Assembly: GCA_937900945.1 (NCBI GenBank)
Contig: CALCGG010000207.1
Location: forward strand, 1 to 41,325
DNA length: 41,325 bases
Direction: 5' to 3'
DNA from: an uncultured Sulfurimonas sp.
GTDB taxonomy: Bacteria; Campylobacterota; Campylobacteria; Campylobacterales; Sulfurimonadaceae
The translations under genes and the position numbers were made by a program. Positions 20,182 to 29,276 of the stretch are shown piece after piece (the stretch's first letter is position 1; each line of letters begins with the position of its first letter). The notes beneath the pieces were generated by a model. The model was not told the DNA's origin, made no database searches, and worked only from the letters and a program-made list of their open reading frames with translations.

Positions 20182-21075
20182 TTAAATAATTACAATTTGA
20201 TTTCGGCCTTTTGCTTTTGCTTCATAAAGAGCTTTATCAGATAAAGATACCAACTCCAGCATAGATAATGCATCTCTGTCTTGTACTACACCAAAAGAAC
20301 AAGTTATTTGTATTGTATGGTTATTGATTTGTAATATTTTAGATTCTAGTATTTTTTTAATTCTATTGAATATTATAAGTGTTTCTTTTGCACTTGAATA
20401 TATAAAGAAAATAAACTCTTCTCCGCCATATCTTGCAACAATATCGTATGCTCTAATATGCTCAACAAAAAGCCTGCTGACTTCTATTAGCACTTCATCA
20501 CCTACTTGATGACCATATTCATCATTTATTTTTTTAAAGTAGTCAATATCAGCCATAACAACTGTAAAATCACTTCTAGTACGTCTTGCCTTTGAAAAGT
20601 CATAATTAACTTTTTCAAAAAAATATTTTCTATTAAATATATTTGTTAAACCATCAAAATTTTTCTCATAATTTTCACTTTCAATTACTAGAGTAGTTAA
20701 CTTTTGTATAAACTGAAACTCTACGACAGCAAAATCTTCATATGTTTTTTCATTTACTATCCCTGTTGTTTTGTACTCTGTAAATAAATTGTCTATCAAG
20801 TTGTGCAATCGTTCATGTAGATTTTCAAAATCTAAAATCTTATCTTTTTTATCGTCTATATTTTTTATTCTAGAGTTTAAAATTGCATTTAGCATATGTG
20901 TGATTTCACAGTTTGAATATGAATTACGTTCAAGCATTTTGTCCAAATCATTTATTTCATGCTTACACACAATTATTTTAAATAATTCTATAATTTTTTT
21001 GAGATGTATATCTAAATTTGATTTTAAATTACCAGACAAATCCTTGTGGATGTCTATTCTGTCAATATTAGTCAT
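20182..21075 (-). CDS. GGDEF-domain diguanylate cyclase
   Basis: 297 aa, minus strand. The C-terminal half is a GGDEF domain with VNYDFSKARRTRSDFTVVMADIDYF-type strands (cited in part), DEYGHQVGDEVL and the active site GGEEF at residues 217-221. Five residues ahead lies RAYD (208-211), which fits the RxxD inhibitory site, so product feedback is likely. The N-terminal 140 residues are mostly helical with no recognised sensor domain and no membrane segment; the protein appears cytoplasmic. It makes cyclic di-GMP. An AAGGTG site precedes the ATG. The input signal is unknown. Confidence 0.9.
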   Translation of the reverse strand: MTNIDRIDIHKDLSGNLKSNLDIHLKKIIELFKIIVCKHEINDLDKMLERNSYSNCEITHMLNAILNSRIKNIDDKKDKILDFENLHERLHNLIDNLFTEYKTTGIVNEKTYEDFAVVEFQFIQKLTTLVIESENYEKNFDGLTNIFNRKYFFEKVNYDFSKARRTRSDFTVVMADIDYFKKINDEYGHQVGDEVLIEVSRLFVEHIRAYDIVARYGGEEFIFFIYSSAKETLIIFNRIKKILESKILQINNHTIQITCSFGVVQDRDALSMLELVSLSDKALYEAKAKGRNQIVII

Positions 21076-21281
21076 GACTCACCTTTTTACTCTCTATATT
21101 TAAAATTATATCCTAAATATGGAGTTTGGAAATAATATGTTAAATATACCATTTGATGATTTCAAAAAGAGATAGCTAAAAAGTAGATAATTCTTTATTA
21201 TATGAAAAAAGGTACTTATATTATTGGTTTTAAGACCTTTTAGTGTAAAATTTCAAAATTATTTTTTAAAAAGGTGTGTTT

Positions 21282-21848
21282 ATGGCAACTATCGGCATGA
21301 GCGATATTAAGAAAAATGTTCGTTTGATTATAGGGGAAGTACCATATAAAGTAGTGGAGTTCCAACATGTTAAACCAGGTAAAGGTGCAGCCTTTGTTCG
21401 TATGAAAGTGAAAAGCTTTTTAAATGGCAAAGTGGTTGACAAAACTGTTCATGCCGGTGATAAATTTGAAGTTCCTGAAATCACTTATACAACTATGCAG
21501 TATCTTTACGACGATGGCGAGCAGTATCAGTTTATGGATAACGAGACTTATGAGCAACTTGGTCTTTCTTATGAGCAGTGTGATGATGCTTCAAAATGGT
21601 TCAAAGACGGTATCAATGTAGATATTATCTTTTACAAAGGCAATGCTATCTCTGTAAGTGCTCCAGAGACTATGGAACTTGTTATCACTGAAACGCCTCC
21701 AAACTTCAAAGGTGATACGTCAAGCGGAAGTAAAAAACCTGCGACTCTTGAGACTGGTGCAGTTATCCAAGTACCTTACCATGTTCTTGAAGGTGATACT
21801 GTCAAAGTAAACACTGTTGATTGTGAGTATTTAGAAAAAGTTAAATAA
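21282..21848 (+). CDS. efp: Translation elongation factor P
   Basis: 188 aa from the ATG at 21282; a GTG two codons earlier is inside the AAAAAGGTG ribosome binding site and is rejected. Three beta-barrel domains are evident: KVVEFQHVKPGKGAAFVR with the tip lysine in KPGKG, the YLYDDGEQYQFMDNETYEQ middle domain, and the C-terminal TSSGSKKPATLETGAVIQVP signature. EF-P relieves ribosome stalling at polyproline. The 200-base gap upstream is AT-rich, with a possible TAAAAT -10 at 21246, and nothing else is recognised there. Confidence 0.97.
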   Translation: MATIGMSDIKKNVRLIIGEVPYKVVEFQHVKPGKGAAFVRMKVKSFLNGKVVDKTVHAGDKFEVPEITYTTMQYLYDDGEQYQFMDNETYEQLGLSYEQCDDASKWFKDGINVDIIFYKGNAISVSAPETMELVITETPPNFKGDTSSGSKKPATLETGAVIQVPYHVLEGDTVKVNTVDCEYLEKVK

Positions 21849-21857
21849 TCTTTTTGA

Positions 21858-21883
21858 TTTCTACATGTAAGTACATGTAGGAA
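21858..21883. terminator. Strong inverted repeat between convergent efp and MATE genes
   Basis: CTACATGTA, AG, TACATGTAG forms a near-perfect hairpin (21861-21880), and flanking TTT/GAA extend the stem. It lies in the 35-base gap between convergent genes, where a two-way terminator is expected, but there is no good T-run on either side, so its termination function is inference. Confidence 0.4.
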
Positions 21884-23194
21884 TTATCTCTCTAAAATCT
21901 TCAACTGCTTTTGTGCATACCACCATAAAAAGATGGCTGATGAGAAAATAATCATATCAAGTCCTATCCACATACTCAATATCCCAAACCCAAGCATTGA
22001 TAAAATTGTAAATACTATAGCAGGTGCTATCACTTGTCTGTATACACTTATGGGGAAAATAACAGCCGGTTTTGCAATCCCCTGAAGCATGGCAATAGAG
22101 ATAAATATCACCACAAAGCCATAAGAAGCAAGTCCACAAACACGCAGATAAAGTGCTGTCTGTTCTATGACTTCGGCATCCGATGTTAAAAGTGAAGCAA
22201 AATAATCTGCAAAAATAAAAAATGAACTCACTCCAATCGTGCTCATAACCCACCCGTAGCGGATAGCTGCATGTAGAGTAGGGGAGATACGCTCATAAGC
22301 TTTTGCGCCGTTGTTTTGGGAGACGATTGCCAGCGTTGCAATATTTAATCCTATAACCGGCATAAGAAATACCTGCTCGATACGCATCCCAATGCCGAAT
22401 GCTGCAACCGCCTCTTTGCCAAAAGGCGCTACAAAATAGGTGATGACATACATGCCAAATGCCATCATAAACATGTTGATACTTGGAGGAAACCCCTGCT
22501 TAAGTAACTCACTAATGACTTTCTTGTCGTATTTAAAGCTGCTAAATCCAACCCATAGTTTTGTTTTTCTAACTTTGTAAAACAGGTAAAACATAGTAAT
22601 GGCTTCCGCTATGACAGTTGCCAATGCTATACCGCTGACACCCAGTTTAAAATAATTTATAAACAGATAGTCTAAAACGATGTTTAAAAAAGCGGTAAAT
22701 ATAAGCACATTTCTAAAGGATTTTGTATCTCCAATGGAATTGAGAAGTGCATTCAAAAAGAAAGCTCCCACAAAAAACAGAGCACCATATAAAATGAGGT
22801 TAATGTACTGAAGTGTTTCTGCAACATAGGAAGGGTCGCTCAACGCTTCCACCAAAAATGGAACACTCAGCACACCAAGTACACTTAAAAGTATAGATAA
22901 ACCCACTGCAAAAGCGACGGAGTTGAGCGTGATGTGTTGTGCTCTGTGTATATCTTTCTCTCCTAAGGCATTTCCCACCAAAGAAGTGACAGCCTCACTC
23001 ATTCCGATACCTATAGCCAAAATCATAAAAAAAACAGAAGCCGATAAGGAGAGTGCCGCGAGTGCCTGCGTGGAAATCATCCCAGCAAAAAATGTATCGG
23101 TGATATTGAACATTGTATGAAAAAAATACCCCACAACAGCAGGCACTGCAAGTTTTACAATATGCTGTTTTATGACACCCTGAGTTAAATCCAT
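21884..23194 (-). CDS. MATE-family multidrug exporter
   Basis: 436 aa, minus strand, with about twelve membrane helices in two homologous halves. The N-terminal segment VIKQHIVKLAVPAVVGYFFH and the NITDTFFAGMIS helix are typical of NorM/DinF-like MATE proteins, as are VSQNNGAKAYER in the second half and the matching SLVGNALGEKD in the first. Such pumps export cationic drugs or metabolites using sodium or proton gradients; the substrate is not predictable. It starts 5 bases after the esterase stop and probably forms the end of the metal-efflux transcription unit. Confidence 0.9.
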   Translation of the reverse strand: MDLTQGVIKQHIVKLAVPAVVGYFFHTMFNITDTFFAGMISTQALAALSLSASVFFMILAIGIGMSEAVTSLVGNALGEKDIHRAQHITLNSVAFAVGLSILLSVLGVLSVPFLVEALSDPSYVAETLQYINLILYGALFFVGAFFLNALLNSIGDTKSFRNVLIFTAFLNIVLDYLFINYFKLGVSGIALATVIAEAITMFYLFYKVRKTKLWVGFSSFKYDKKVISELLKQGFPPSINMFMMAFGMYVITYFVAPFGKEAVAAFGIGMRIEQVFLMPVIGLNIATLAIVSQNNGAKAYERISPTLHAAIRYGWVMSTIGVSSFFIFADYFASLLTSDAEVIEQTALYLRVCGLASYGFVVIFISIAMLQGIAKPAVIFPISVYRQVIAPAIVFTILSMLGFGILSMWIGLDMIIFSSAIFLWWYAQKQLKILER

Positions 23195-23199
23195 AGAGT

Positions 23200-23826
23200 T
23201 TATTCCCTGATTGTGTGGTTGTGGATAATCTTCATAAAGGTATCTGCCATCATTTCATACCCTTTTTCATTAGGGTGTACATAATCACTTTTGAGTGTTT
23301 GGCGTGTTTCTATGTAAGTCAATATTTCATCTTCATAAATCACACCACTCTCTTTTGCAATATCGCTATAGAGAGGAAGTGTTTTAAATCCAACGAGATT
23401 AAAATCAGGAACACCCACAAACAGCACAATAGCACCGCTTTCTTTAATGAGTTTAATCATTGATAAAAGATTGTTTTTGAGCTCCACCTGTGAGCGTTGA
23501 CGCAAGATGTCATTACCGCCGTGACAAAGAATGACAAGGTCAGGTTTTTGCTTTAAAAGCTCAGGAAGACGCTCTAAGCCCTCGGATGATTCTTCTCCGT
23601 TGATGCCTGCATTTATTACATGTAAGCCGCTCTTTTTTCCTAATAGGGCAGGATAGCTAAAAGCAGGGGAAGCCCCAAAACCGTAAGTAAGGCTATCTCC
23701 GAATGCTAGAATCAAAGGATTGCTTTTCAAAGTATTCTCAGATAGATCATTTTTATTCTCATTTATATATATAAGAAGCGTAAGAACAACAACTGCTAAA
23801 ATAGCACTAATTGTAGTTTTACTCAT
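23200..23826 (-). CDS. SGNH/GDSL esterase, TesA-like
   Basis: 208 aa, minus strand. One N-terminal hydrophobic helix (about residues 5-21) acts as membrane anchor or signal. The SGNH blocks are complete: block I FGDSLTYG with nucleophile Ser45, block II Gly in NAGINGEESSEGL, block III CHGGND with the Asn, and block V DYVHPNEKGYEMMAD with the Asp/His pair. It resembles periplasmic arylesterase/lysophospholipase TesA. It lies 21 bases after the RND pump gene and 5 bases before the MATE gene, so it is likely co-transcribed. The substrate is unknown. Confidence 0.9.
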   Translation of the reverse strand: MSKTTISAILAVVVLTLLIYINENKNDLSENTLKSNPLILAFGDSLTYGFGASPAFSYPALLGKKSGLHVINAGINGEESSEGLERLPELLKQKPDLVILCHGGNDILRQRSQVELKNNLLSMIKLIKESGAIVLFVGVPDFNLVGFKTLPLYSDIAKESGVIYEDEILTYIETRQTLKSDYVHPNEKGYEMMADTFMKIIHNHTIRE

Positions 23827-23847
23827 CTATTACTTCCTTTGTAAACC

Positions 23848-26800
23848 CTATTTCAAGGCACTTTTTTTTCTATTAGCATTAACTACATCTACTTCTGTTA
23901 TATGTTCTTTATTATAAAACAACAGATAAGTTGATGGTAAAATAAGTAAAGTCAACAGTGTTGAACTAATTATACCACCGGTAATAACAACTGAGAGTGG
24001 ATACTGTATCTCACTTCCTACACCAGTCGCGTAAAGTAGTGGCAAGATTCCAAAGAGCGTTGTAAATGCTGTCATAAGAACTGGACGAAGTCTTAAAAGA
24101 GTCGCATCTTTAAGTAGAATCTTAAGTTCTACATGTGGAAACTTTGCTCTTAGTTCATCAATAAAACTCACAAGAACAATACCATTTAAAATTGCTATGG
24201 CAAAGATAGCTAAAAAGCCTATGACAGCTGATACAGAGAGATAAATCCCTGCATACAACAGTGCAATAATTCCGCCGATAAAGCCAAAAGGAACATTTAT
24301 CAAGATAAGCATAGCTTTTGAGATGGAATTAAAGGCAGTGTATAGAAGCAAGATAACCAAAAGTATTGTGATTGGAATAATTATCATTAACTTCTGCGTT
24401 GCTTCTTGCATATTTTTAAAGTCGCCAGCCCAAGCAATGTAGTATCCATTAGGAATACTCACTTGCTCTTTTATGATTTGGTTAGCTTCGTGCACAAAAG
24501 ATGCAACATCTCTGTCTTCTACTTCCATTGAGAGAACCATATAACGGCTAAGGTTTTCACGTTTGATGAAAGATGAACCATGACTGACTGTTATATCGCA
24601 GATTTGGTCTAAACTTACCAAGGCACCATTTTGTGAACGCATAGTGACTGCTTTAACGGACTCTATGTCTTTTTTCGCATCTTTTATTTTTGCAACTATA
24701 CCAAAACGGCGAATACCTTCAATCTTCTCAGATACTGCCTCTTCTCCAATTCCGTTACGAATAACGCTCATAACTTCATCAACGCTTATTCCGTAACGGG
24801 CAAGAGCTAAATAGTTTGGTTGGATTTTGATTTGAGCTTGACCAAGTTGGGTTTCAACCTCCATCTCTTGTAAACCGTCTACCTCTTTTAATTTAGCTTG
24901 AATTGATTTAGCAATGGAGTCTAAAACTTTTTGATCATCTCCATATATTTTTACTGCAAGTTCAGCTTTTACACCCTCTAGCAACTCTTCAATGCGCATA
25001 GCAATAGGCTGAGTCGGGATAAACTGTACATACTCAAAACTGTGTTTTAAATCCTCATTCATCCTATGCGTTAAACCTTCAAGGTCTTTTATGTCATCTT
25101 TTAAAGTTAAAAGAACTTCCATATAGTTTGCCTGAGCTGTTTCGCCTTTTTCACTTCGTCCTATCATTGAAAGAACAGATGTTACTTCATTCGGGTAGTT
25201 TTTTAAGATATGCTTTTCTATCTCACTTGCGGTATGCGTTGATTGTTCCAGTCCTGTTCCGGGAATTGATATAACACGGTACATAATCGACTCTTCATTT
25301 AACTCAGGCATAAACTCACGCCCTTGCTGAGCTAAGATAAACGCTAAAACTAAAAATATTGCCGATACTCCAAGCAGCAGCATTTTTGCACGCTCAAGAG
25401 CAAATATCAATAAAGGAGTATAGACTTTTTTGATGTTTTTCATGACCAGATTCTCTTTAGAATTGGATGGTTTGAGCAGTAAGAAGGTTAATACAGGAAC
25501 CAGAACCAGAGCAACAAGCAAAGAACCAAGCATTACAAATACAATGTTTAATGCCATTGGACTGTAAAGTTTTCCGGCTAATCCATCAAGAGAGAGCAGG
25601 GGTATAAAAACGGCTGCAATAATCAAGACTGCAAAAGTAACAGGAGTTGCCACTTCTTTGGCCGAATCCGCTATAACTTGCAGCCTTGGCGCATTTGGTT
25701 CATCATGAAGTTTTCTAAAAGAGTTTTCTACAACAACAATAGTTCCATCGACAATCATACCAACGGCAATAGCAAGACCGCTGAGACTCATAAGGTTTGC
25801 ACTTATGTTGTAGTAATCCATAAGTAAAAATGCAATCAGCAAAGAGATTGGTAAAGATACGATGACTATAAAAGCTGAACGAAGTTCAAATAAAAACAAA
25901 AATAAAACAATAGCAACCAGAACAACACCAGACAAGAGGGCAGTTGTCATTGTATTTACAGCTTTATGAGTTATCTCGGTTCTGTCATAAACAGTTTCAA
26001 TTGTAACACCTTTTGGCAGTGCAGCATTTACAGTATCGATTTTTTCTTTGATTAACTCTACAACTTGCGCGGCATTGGTAGCTGTTCTTTGCAGAACCAT
26101 TCCCATAACAGCTTCATTTCCATCAATACTAACAGCTCCAAACCTAGGAGCTGAACCAGTCTCTACAGTAGCAACGTCTCTGATAGTTACAGATTGTCCC
26201 GATGCAGCTTTTACAACTGTATTTCGAATGTCATCTAAGCTGTTGTAAAGTCCTGCTCCGCGAATAAGATATTGCTCACGGTTAAACTCCAAATACTGCC
26301 CGCCGGCTGCTTGATTGCTCTTTTGTAAGGCAGTCACAACATCGCCGTAAGTCACTCCGATATCTTGAAGTTTTTTGGTGTCAATCAAAACATTATACTG
26401 CTTCTCATCTCCGCCCCAACCGATAACTTCCTCTACACCGCTTACGCTTTTAAATAATGGAGTTACAATGTAGTCCTGCATCTCTCTTATTTCACGGAGT
26501 GAGTATTTGCCAGTTGTATCTTTTACTTCATACCAAAACACTTGCCCAAGACCTGTTGTGTTTGGTCCTAAAACCGGTTTCCCCCAGCCATTTGGAATAT
26601 CAACACCAGTTAGTCGTTCGCTGACAAGTTGGCGTAAAAAATAGATATCCATATCATCTTCAAAAAACACAGATACATAAGACAATCCAAAAATAGAATT
26701 CGACATAATCATCTTAACACCAGCCATGCCGGAGAGAGCTGATTCTATCGGGTATGTAAGTAGCTTTTCTATGTCTTCAGCAGAATTTCCGGGACTTTCA

Positions 26801-26955
26801 GTATAGACCACAACTTGTTTTGGCGTAATATCGGGAAAAGCATCTATTGGAATATCTCGATATGCTTTAAAACCAAAAGCAGTGATTGCAATAAAAAATA
26901 CTAAAACTAAAAGTTTGTATTTTAGTGATAAATCAATAAGTTTATTTAACATCAT
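23848..26955 (-). CDS. cusA: Heavy-metal RND efflux pump (CusA/CzcA family)
   Basis: 1035 aa, minus strand, complete. Twelve membrane helices with two large periplasmic loops; the N-terminal FRDIPIDAFPDITPKQV-like start and the GLGQVFWYEVKDTTGKYSL segment are typical of heavy-metal RND pumps. In TM4 the motif is AVGMIVDGTIVVVEN, with a single Asp and a following Glu. CzcA-type Zn/Co/Cd pumps usually have an additional Asp earlier in this helix, so ion specificity (Cu/Ag versus divalent) cannot be set from here. It pairs with the adaptor and outer-membrane genes just upstream. The name cusA is by family only. Confidence 0.92.
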   Translation of the reverse strand: MMLNKLIDLSLKYKLLVLVFFIAITAFGFKAYRDIPIDAFPDITPKQVVVYTESPGNSAEDIEKLLTYPIESALSGMAGVKMIMSNSIFGLSYVSVFFEDDMDIYFLRQLVSERLTGVDIPNGWGKPVLGPNTTGLGQVFWYEVKDTTGKYSLREIREMQDYIVTPLFKSVSGVEEVIGWGGDEKQYNVLIDTKKLQDIGVTYGDVVTALQKSNQAAGGQYLEFNREQYLIRGAGLYNSLDDIRNTVVKAASGQSVTIRDVATVETGSAPRFGAVSIDGNEAVMGMVLQRTATNAAQVVELIKEKIDTVNAALPKGVTIETVYDRTEITHKAVNTMTTALLSGVVLVAIVLFLFLFELRSAFIVIVSLPISLLIAFLLMDYYNISANLMSLSGLAIAVGMIVDGTIVVVENSFRKLHDEPNAPRLQVIADSAKEVATPVTFAVLIIAAVFIPLLSLDGLAGKLYSPMALNIVFVMLGSLLVALVLVPVLTFLLLKPSNSKENLVMKNIKKVYTPLLIFALERAKMLLLGVSAIFLVLAFILAQQGREFMPELNEESIMYRVISIPGTGLEQSTHTASEIEKHILKNYPNEVTSVLSMIGRSEKGETAQANYMEVLLTLKDDIKDLEGLTHRMNEDLKHSFEYVQFIPTQPIAMRIEELLEGVKAELAVKIYGDDQKVLDSIAKSIQAKLKEVDGLQEMEVETQLGQAQIKIQPNYLALARYGISVDEVMSVIRNGIGEEAVSEKIEGIRRFGIVAKIKDAKKDIESVKAVTMRSQNGALVSLDQICDITVSHGSSFIKRENLSRYMVLSMEVEDRDVASFVHEANQIIKEQVSIPNGYYIAWAGDFKNMQEATQKLMIIIPITILLVILLLYTAFNSISKAMLILINVPFGFIGGIIALLYAGIYLSVSAVIGFLAIFAIAILNGIVLVSFIDELRAKFPHVELKILLKDATLLRLRPVLMTAFTTLFGILPLLYATGVGSEIQYPLSVVITGGIISSTLLTLLILPSTYLLFYNKEHITEVDVVNANRKKSALK

Positions 26956-26962
26956 ATATCAC

Positions 26963-28060
26963 CTAGTGCCCATGCTCGCCAAGAGATGATTTTAAAATCA
27001 TAGACTTGGCATAATAGCTCTTATCACTCACATACTCTTCGCCAGATTCTATTCCACTAACTGCGACATAATCATCATCTTGTGTAATAATCTCAATAAC
27101 ACGGGCTTCATATTGTATAGCATCTTCTTCATGTTCATCGTGCTTGATTTTGGTATTTTTTTCATCTGCATGTTCTTCTTTGTGCATAAAAATCACCCAC
27201 TCATTATTGAAAAATGAAAGCGCTGATTTTTTTACAGATACATACTGTTTATTTGGCTCAAAATAGAGAGTAGATGATACAAAACTGTTTATAAAGAGAT
27301 TATCCGCTTTTTCATCAACACTTGATAAAACAACTATTCTCTGTGTCTTAACATCCAACTCCGGCAATATCTGTGTTACATGAGTTGTAATAGTTCTGCC
27401 GTTATAATCCACGCTAAGCTTCTGTCCGACTTTAACAACATCTCCATACTCCAGTGGCAAATATGATTGAATATAAAAAGCCTGATCTTTAATGATGGAT
27501 ATTAGAGCTTCATCTTCTCTTATGACCGTATGCAAGGGCTGAAGAAGAGTTGACACTCGTCCTGAACTATGAGCATAAAGAGTGAAGTTTCCCGTTGCTT
27601 CTTTGAGATTTTCTGTTTTAATCCCAAGTGTGTTTAACTGTGACTTTAGAGCAGAAACATTAGAGTTAATTGTATCTAATTCAATATTTAGATTATTTAG
27701 CTCCTGCATAGAAAGCATTCCTTTATCATAAAGTTTTTTATTTGCTTCATAATTTTTGTTTAAAGAGATAAACTGCTTTTGTAGAGAAATGTAGTCTGCT
27801 GTCATCTTTGACACTAATATTGACTCAATTAAAGCAATTTTTTGTCCTTCCTTTACGCTTTGTCCAGGCTCAACAAAATACTTTTCTAAATGACCGCTAA
27901 CAAGTGATGTAACGAGTTGTTGAGCATTTGAGAGTTGAATAACCTTAGAATTGAGTTTAACTGATTTTCCAAATGAGCGAAGCTCAGCATTTGCCGTTGG
28001 TATATCAACACCAAATAGAGATGTGCCCAATAGTAATAGTAGTAAATATATTTTATTCAT
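26963..28060 (-). CDS. cusB: RND efflux periplasmic adaptor (CusB/CzcB-like)
   Basis: 365 aa from the ATG at 28060, chosen because AAGGAAG lies about 7 bases ahead and the protein then begins directly with a signal peptide (residues 1-17). An upstream ATG at 28096 would add 12 charged residues. HlyD-type layout: barrel-sandwich segment (LEKYFVEPGQSVKEGQKIALIES, cited in part), a helical hairpin, then beta-barrel domains. A His/Glu/Asp-rich stretch (about residues 275-305) and a C-terminal EHGH may bind metal. It overlaps the outer-membrane gene by 8 bases and lies 7 bases ahead of the pump gene. Confidence 0.88.
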   Translation of the reverse strand: MNKIYLLLLLLGTSLFGVDIPTANAELRSFGKSVKLNSKVIQLSNAQQLVTSLVSGHLEKYFVEPGQSVKEGQKIALIESILVSKMTADYISLQKQFISLNKNYEANKKLYDKGMLSMQELNNLNIELDTINSNVSALKSQLNTLGIKTENLKEATGNFTLYAHSSGRVSTLLQPLHTVIREDEALISIIKDQAFYIQSYLPLEYGDVVKVGQKLSVDYNGRTITTHVTQILPELDVKTQRIVVLSSVDEKADNLFINSFVSSTLYFEPNKQYVSVKKSALSFFNNEWVIFMHKEEHADEKNTKIKHDEHEEDAIQYEARVIEIITQDDDYVAVSGIESGEEYVSDKSYYAKSMILKSSLGEHGH

Positions 28061-29222
28061 TATAGCTTCCTTGTGTATAGTTCGTATATATAGCATTTTG
28101 ATTTAATGCCGTATGTATTTGAATAAGAGTTCTTTTGGTTTCAATAACCCTGTTTTTAATGTCTTGGAGTTGGAGTAGATTTATATTTGAAATCTCGTAT
28201 CCATCTTCATACATCTTTAAAAGCTCAAGTTGTGTGCTTAGTATTTTTTCACTGTTTTCACTTAGTCTAAATAAAGATTGTCGCTCTTTTTGAAGTTTTT
28301 TAAGCTCAATATTTAAACGGCTATTTTCATTTTTTATTAAAAGTTCAGTTCTGCTTACTTGAAGAGTTGCAACCCTCTTTTCTTGGGACTTGTCATTGAA
28401 AATAGCCAGTGGAAAATTCAATCCAACTCTAACTATATCTTGTTCAGGTTCATTCTCCAGTTCTGTGAATAAGTTAATCCACTCAACACTGTTAGAGTTT
28501 AGTTTAGCCTCACGAAATGCCTGGTTTTGTTGTGCTTTAAAAACTTCAAGCTCAGGGTTGTTTATATTTTGCACATCAGCACTTATGGTAAAATCATAGA
28601 CAGAGTCAAGTTCTATCTCTTCATTAACACCTGCAAATTTAAGTAGTGAATAATAAGACTGCATACTGTTTAAAGATAAAAAATCTTTTGAATTTTCACT
28701 CATCTCAAAATCTACTTGTGCTTGAAGTTTTACACCTTTTGAGATTGTACCGCTTTGTAATCGTGCAACAGAAATATCATATATTTTTTTTGCAATTTGG
28801 AGTTCTTCATCTCCAAGACCAAGAAGCATTTTGGCTTGGGAGTATAGAGTATAGGAGATTGACATGTCACGAATAAATATGGCTCTTTTTTGAGCCAAAG
28901 AAGCATTCGCACTTTTTATATTTGAGCTTGCAACTGCTCTTTTATCATCTGCTACATTCCATAAACGAATAGGCTGTGAGTAATTAACTCGGTATCCTTC
29001 ATCACTGCTTCCAATATCGGGCTTAAATGAAGAGTATTCCAGCTCTAAAGTAGGATTTTCATATCTTGTGAGGATATCGCCTTCTTCTTTTGTCTGTTGA
29101 ACAGCTAATGCTGAAGACTCCAAGTAGGGACTGTTTTGTATAGCCTTTTGTAAAAAAATATCAAAACTCTCAGCACCTAAAAATGTGCATATAAATCCAG
29201 ATATAAGTATGTATTTGAACAT
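28053..29222 (-). CDS. TolC-family outer-membrane efflux protein (CusC/CzcC-like)
   Basis: 389 aa, minus strand. A signal peptide (residues 1-16, ending near FLGAES) is followed by two repeats of the outer-membrane factor fold: ILTRYENPTLELEYSSFKP in the first, and a second half with VRVGLNFPLAIFNDKSQEKR and long helices. At 389 aa it is on the short side, as in CzcC-like members. It forms the outer-membrane duct of the RND system. AAAGGA six bases before the ATG supports the start. Confidence 0.88.
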   Translation of the reverse strand: MFKYILISGFICTFLGAESFDIFLQKAIQNSPYLESSALAVQQTKEEGDILTRYENPTLELEYSSFKPDIGSSDEGYRVNYSQPIRLWNVADDKRAVASSNIKSANASLAQKRAIFIRDMSISYTLYSQAKMLLGLGDEELQIAKKIYDISVARLQSGTISKGVKLQAQVDFEMSENSKDFLSLNSMQSYYSLLKFAGVNEEIELDSVYDFTISADVQNINNPELEVFKAQQNQAFREAKLNSNSVEWINLFTELENEPEQDIVRVGLNFPLAIFNDKSQEKRVATLQVSRTELLIKNENSRLNIELKKLQKERQSLFRLSENSEKILSTQLELLKMYEDGYEISNINLLQLQDIKNRVIETKRTLIQIHTALNQNAIYTNYTQGSYNE

Positions 29223-29276
29223 AACTATCCTTTGTAAAAATAAAAATTTGGTATAGGTGTAGGTTGTAGTAAGGTG

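Noticed and set aside
21207-21241. AAAAGGT and ACCTTTT forming a 7-pair stem upstream of efp
   Set aside because: The loop is 21 bases, and no gene end lies on the strand for which the T-run would matter; probably chance in AT-rich DNA.
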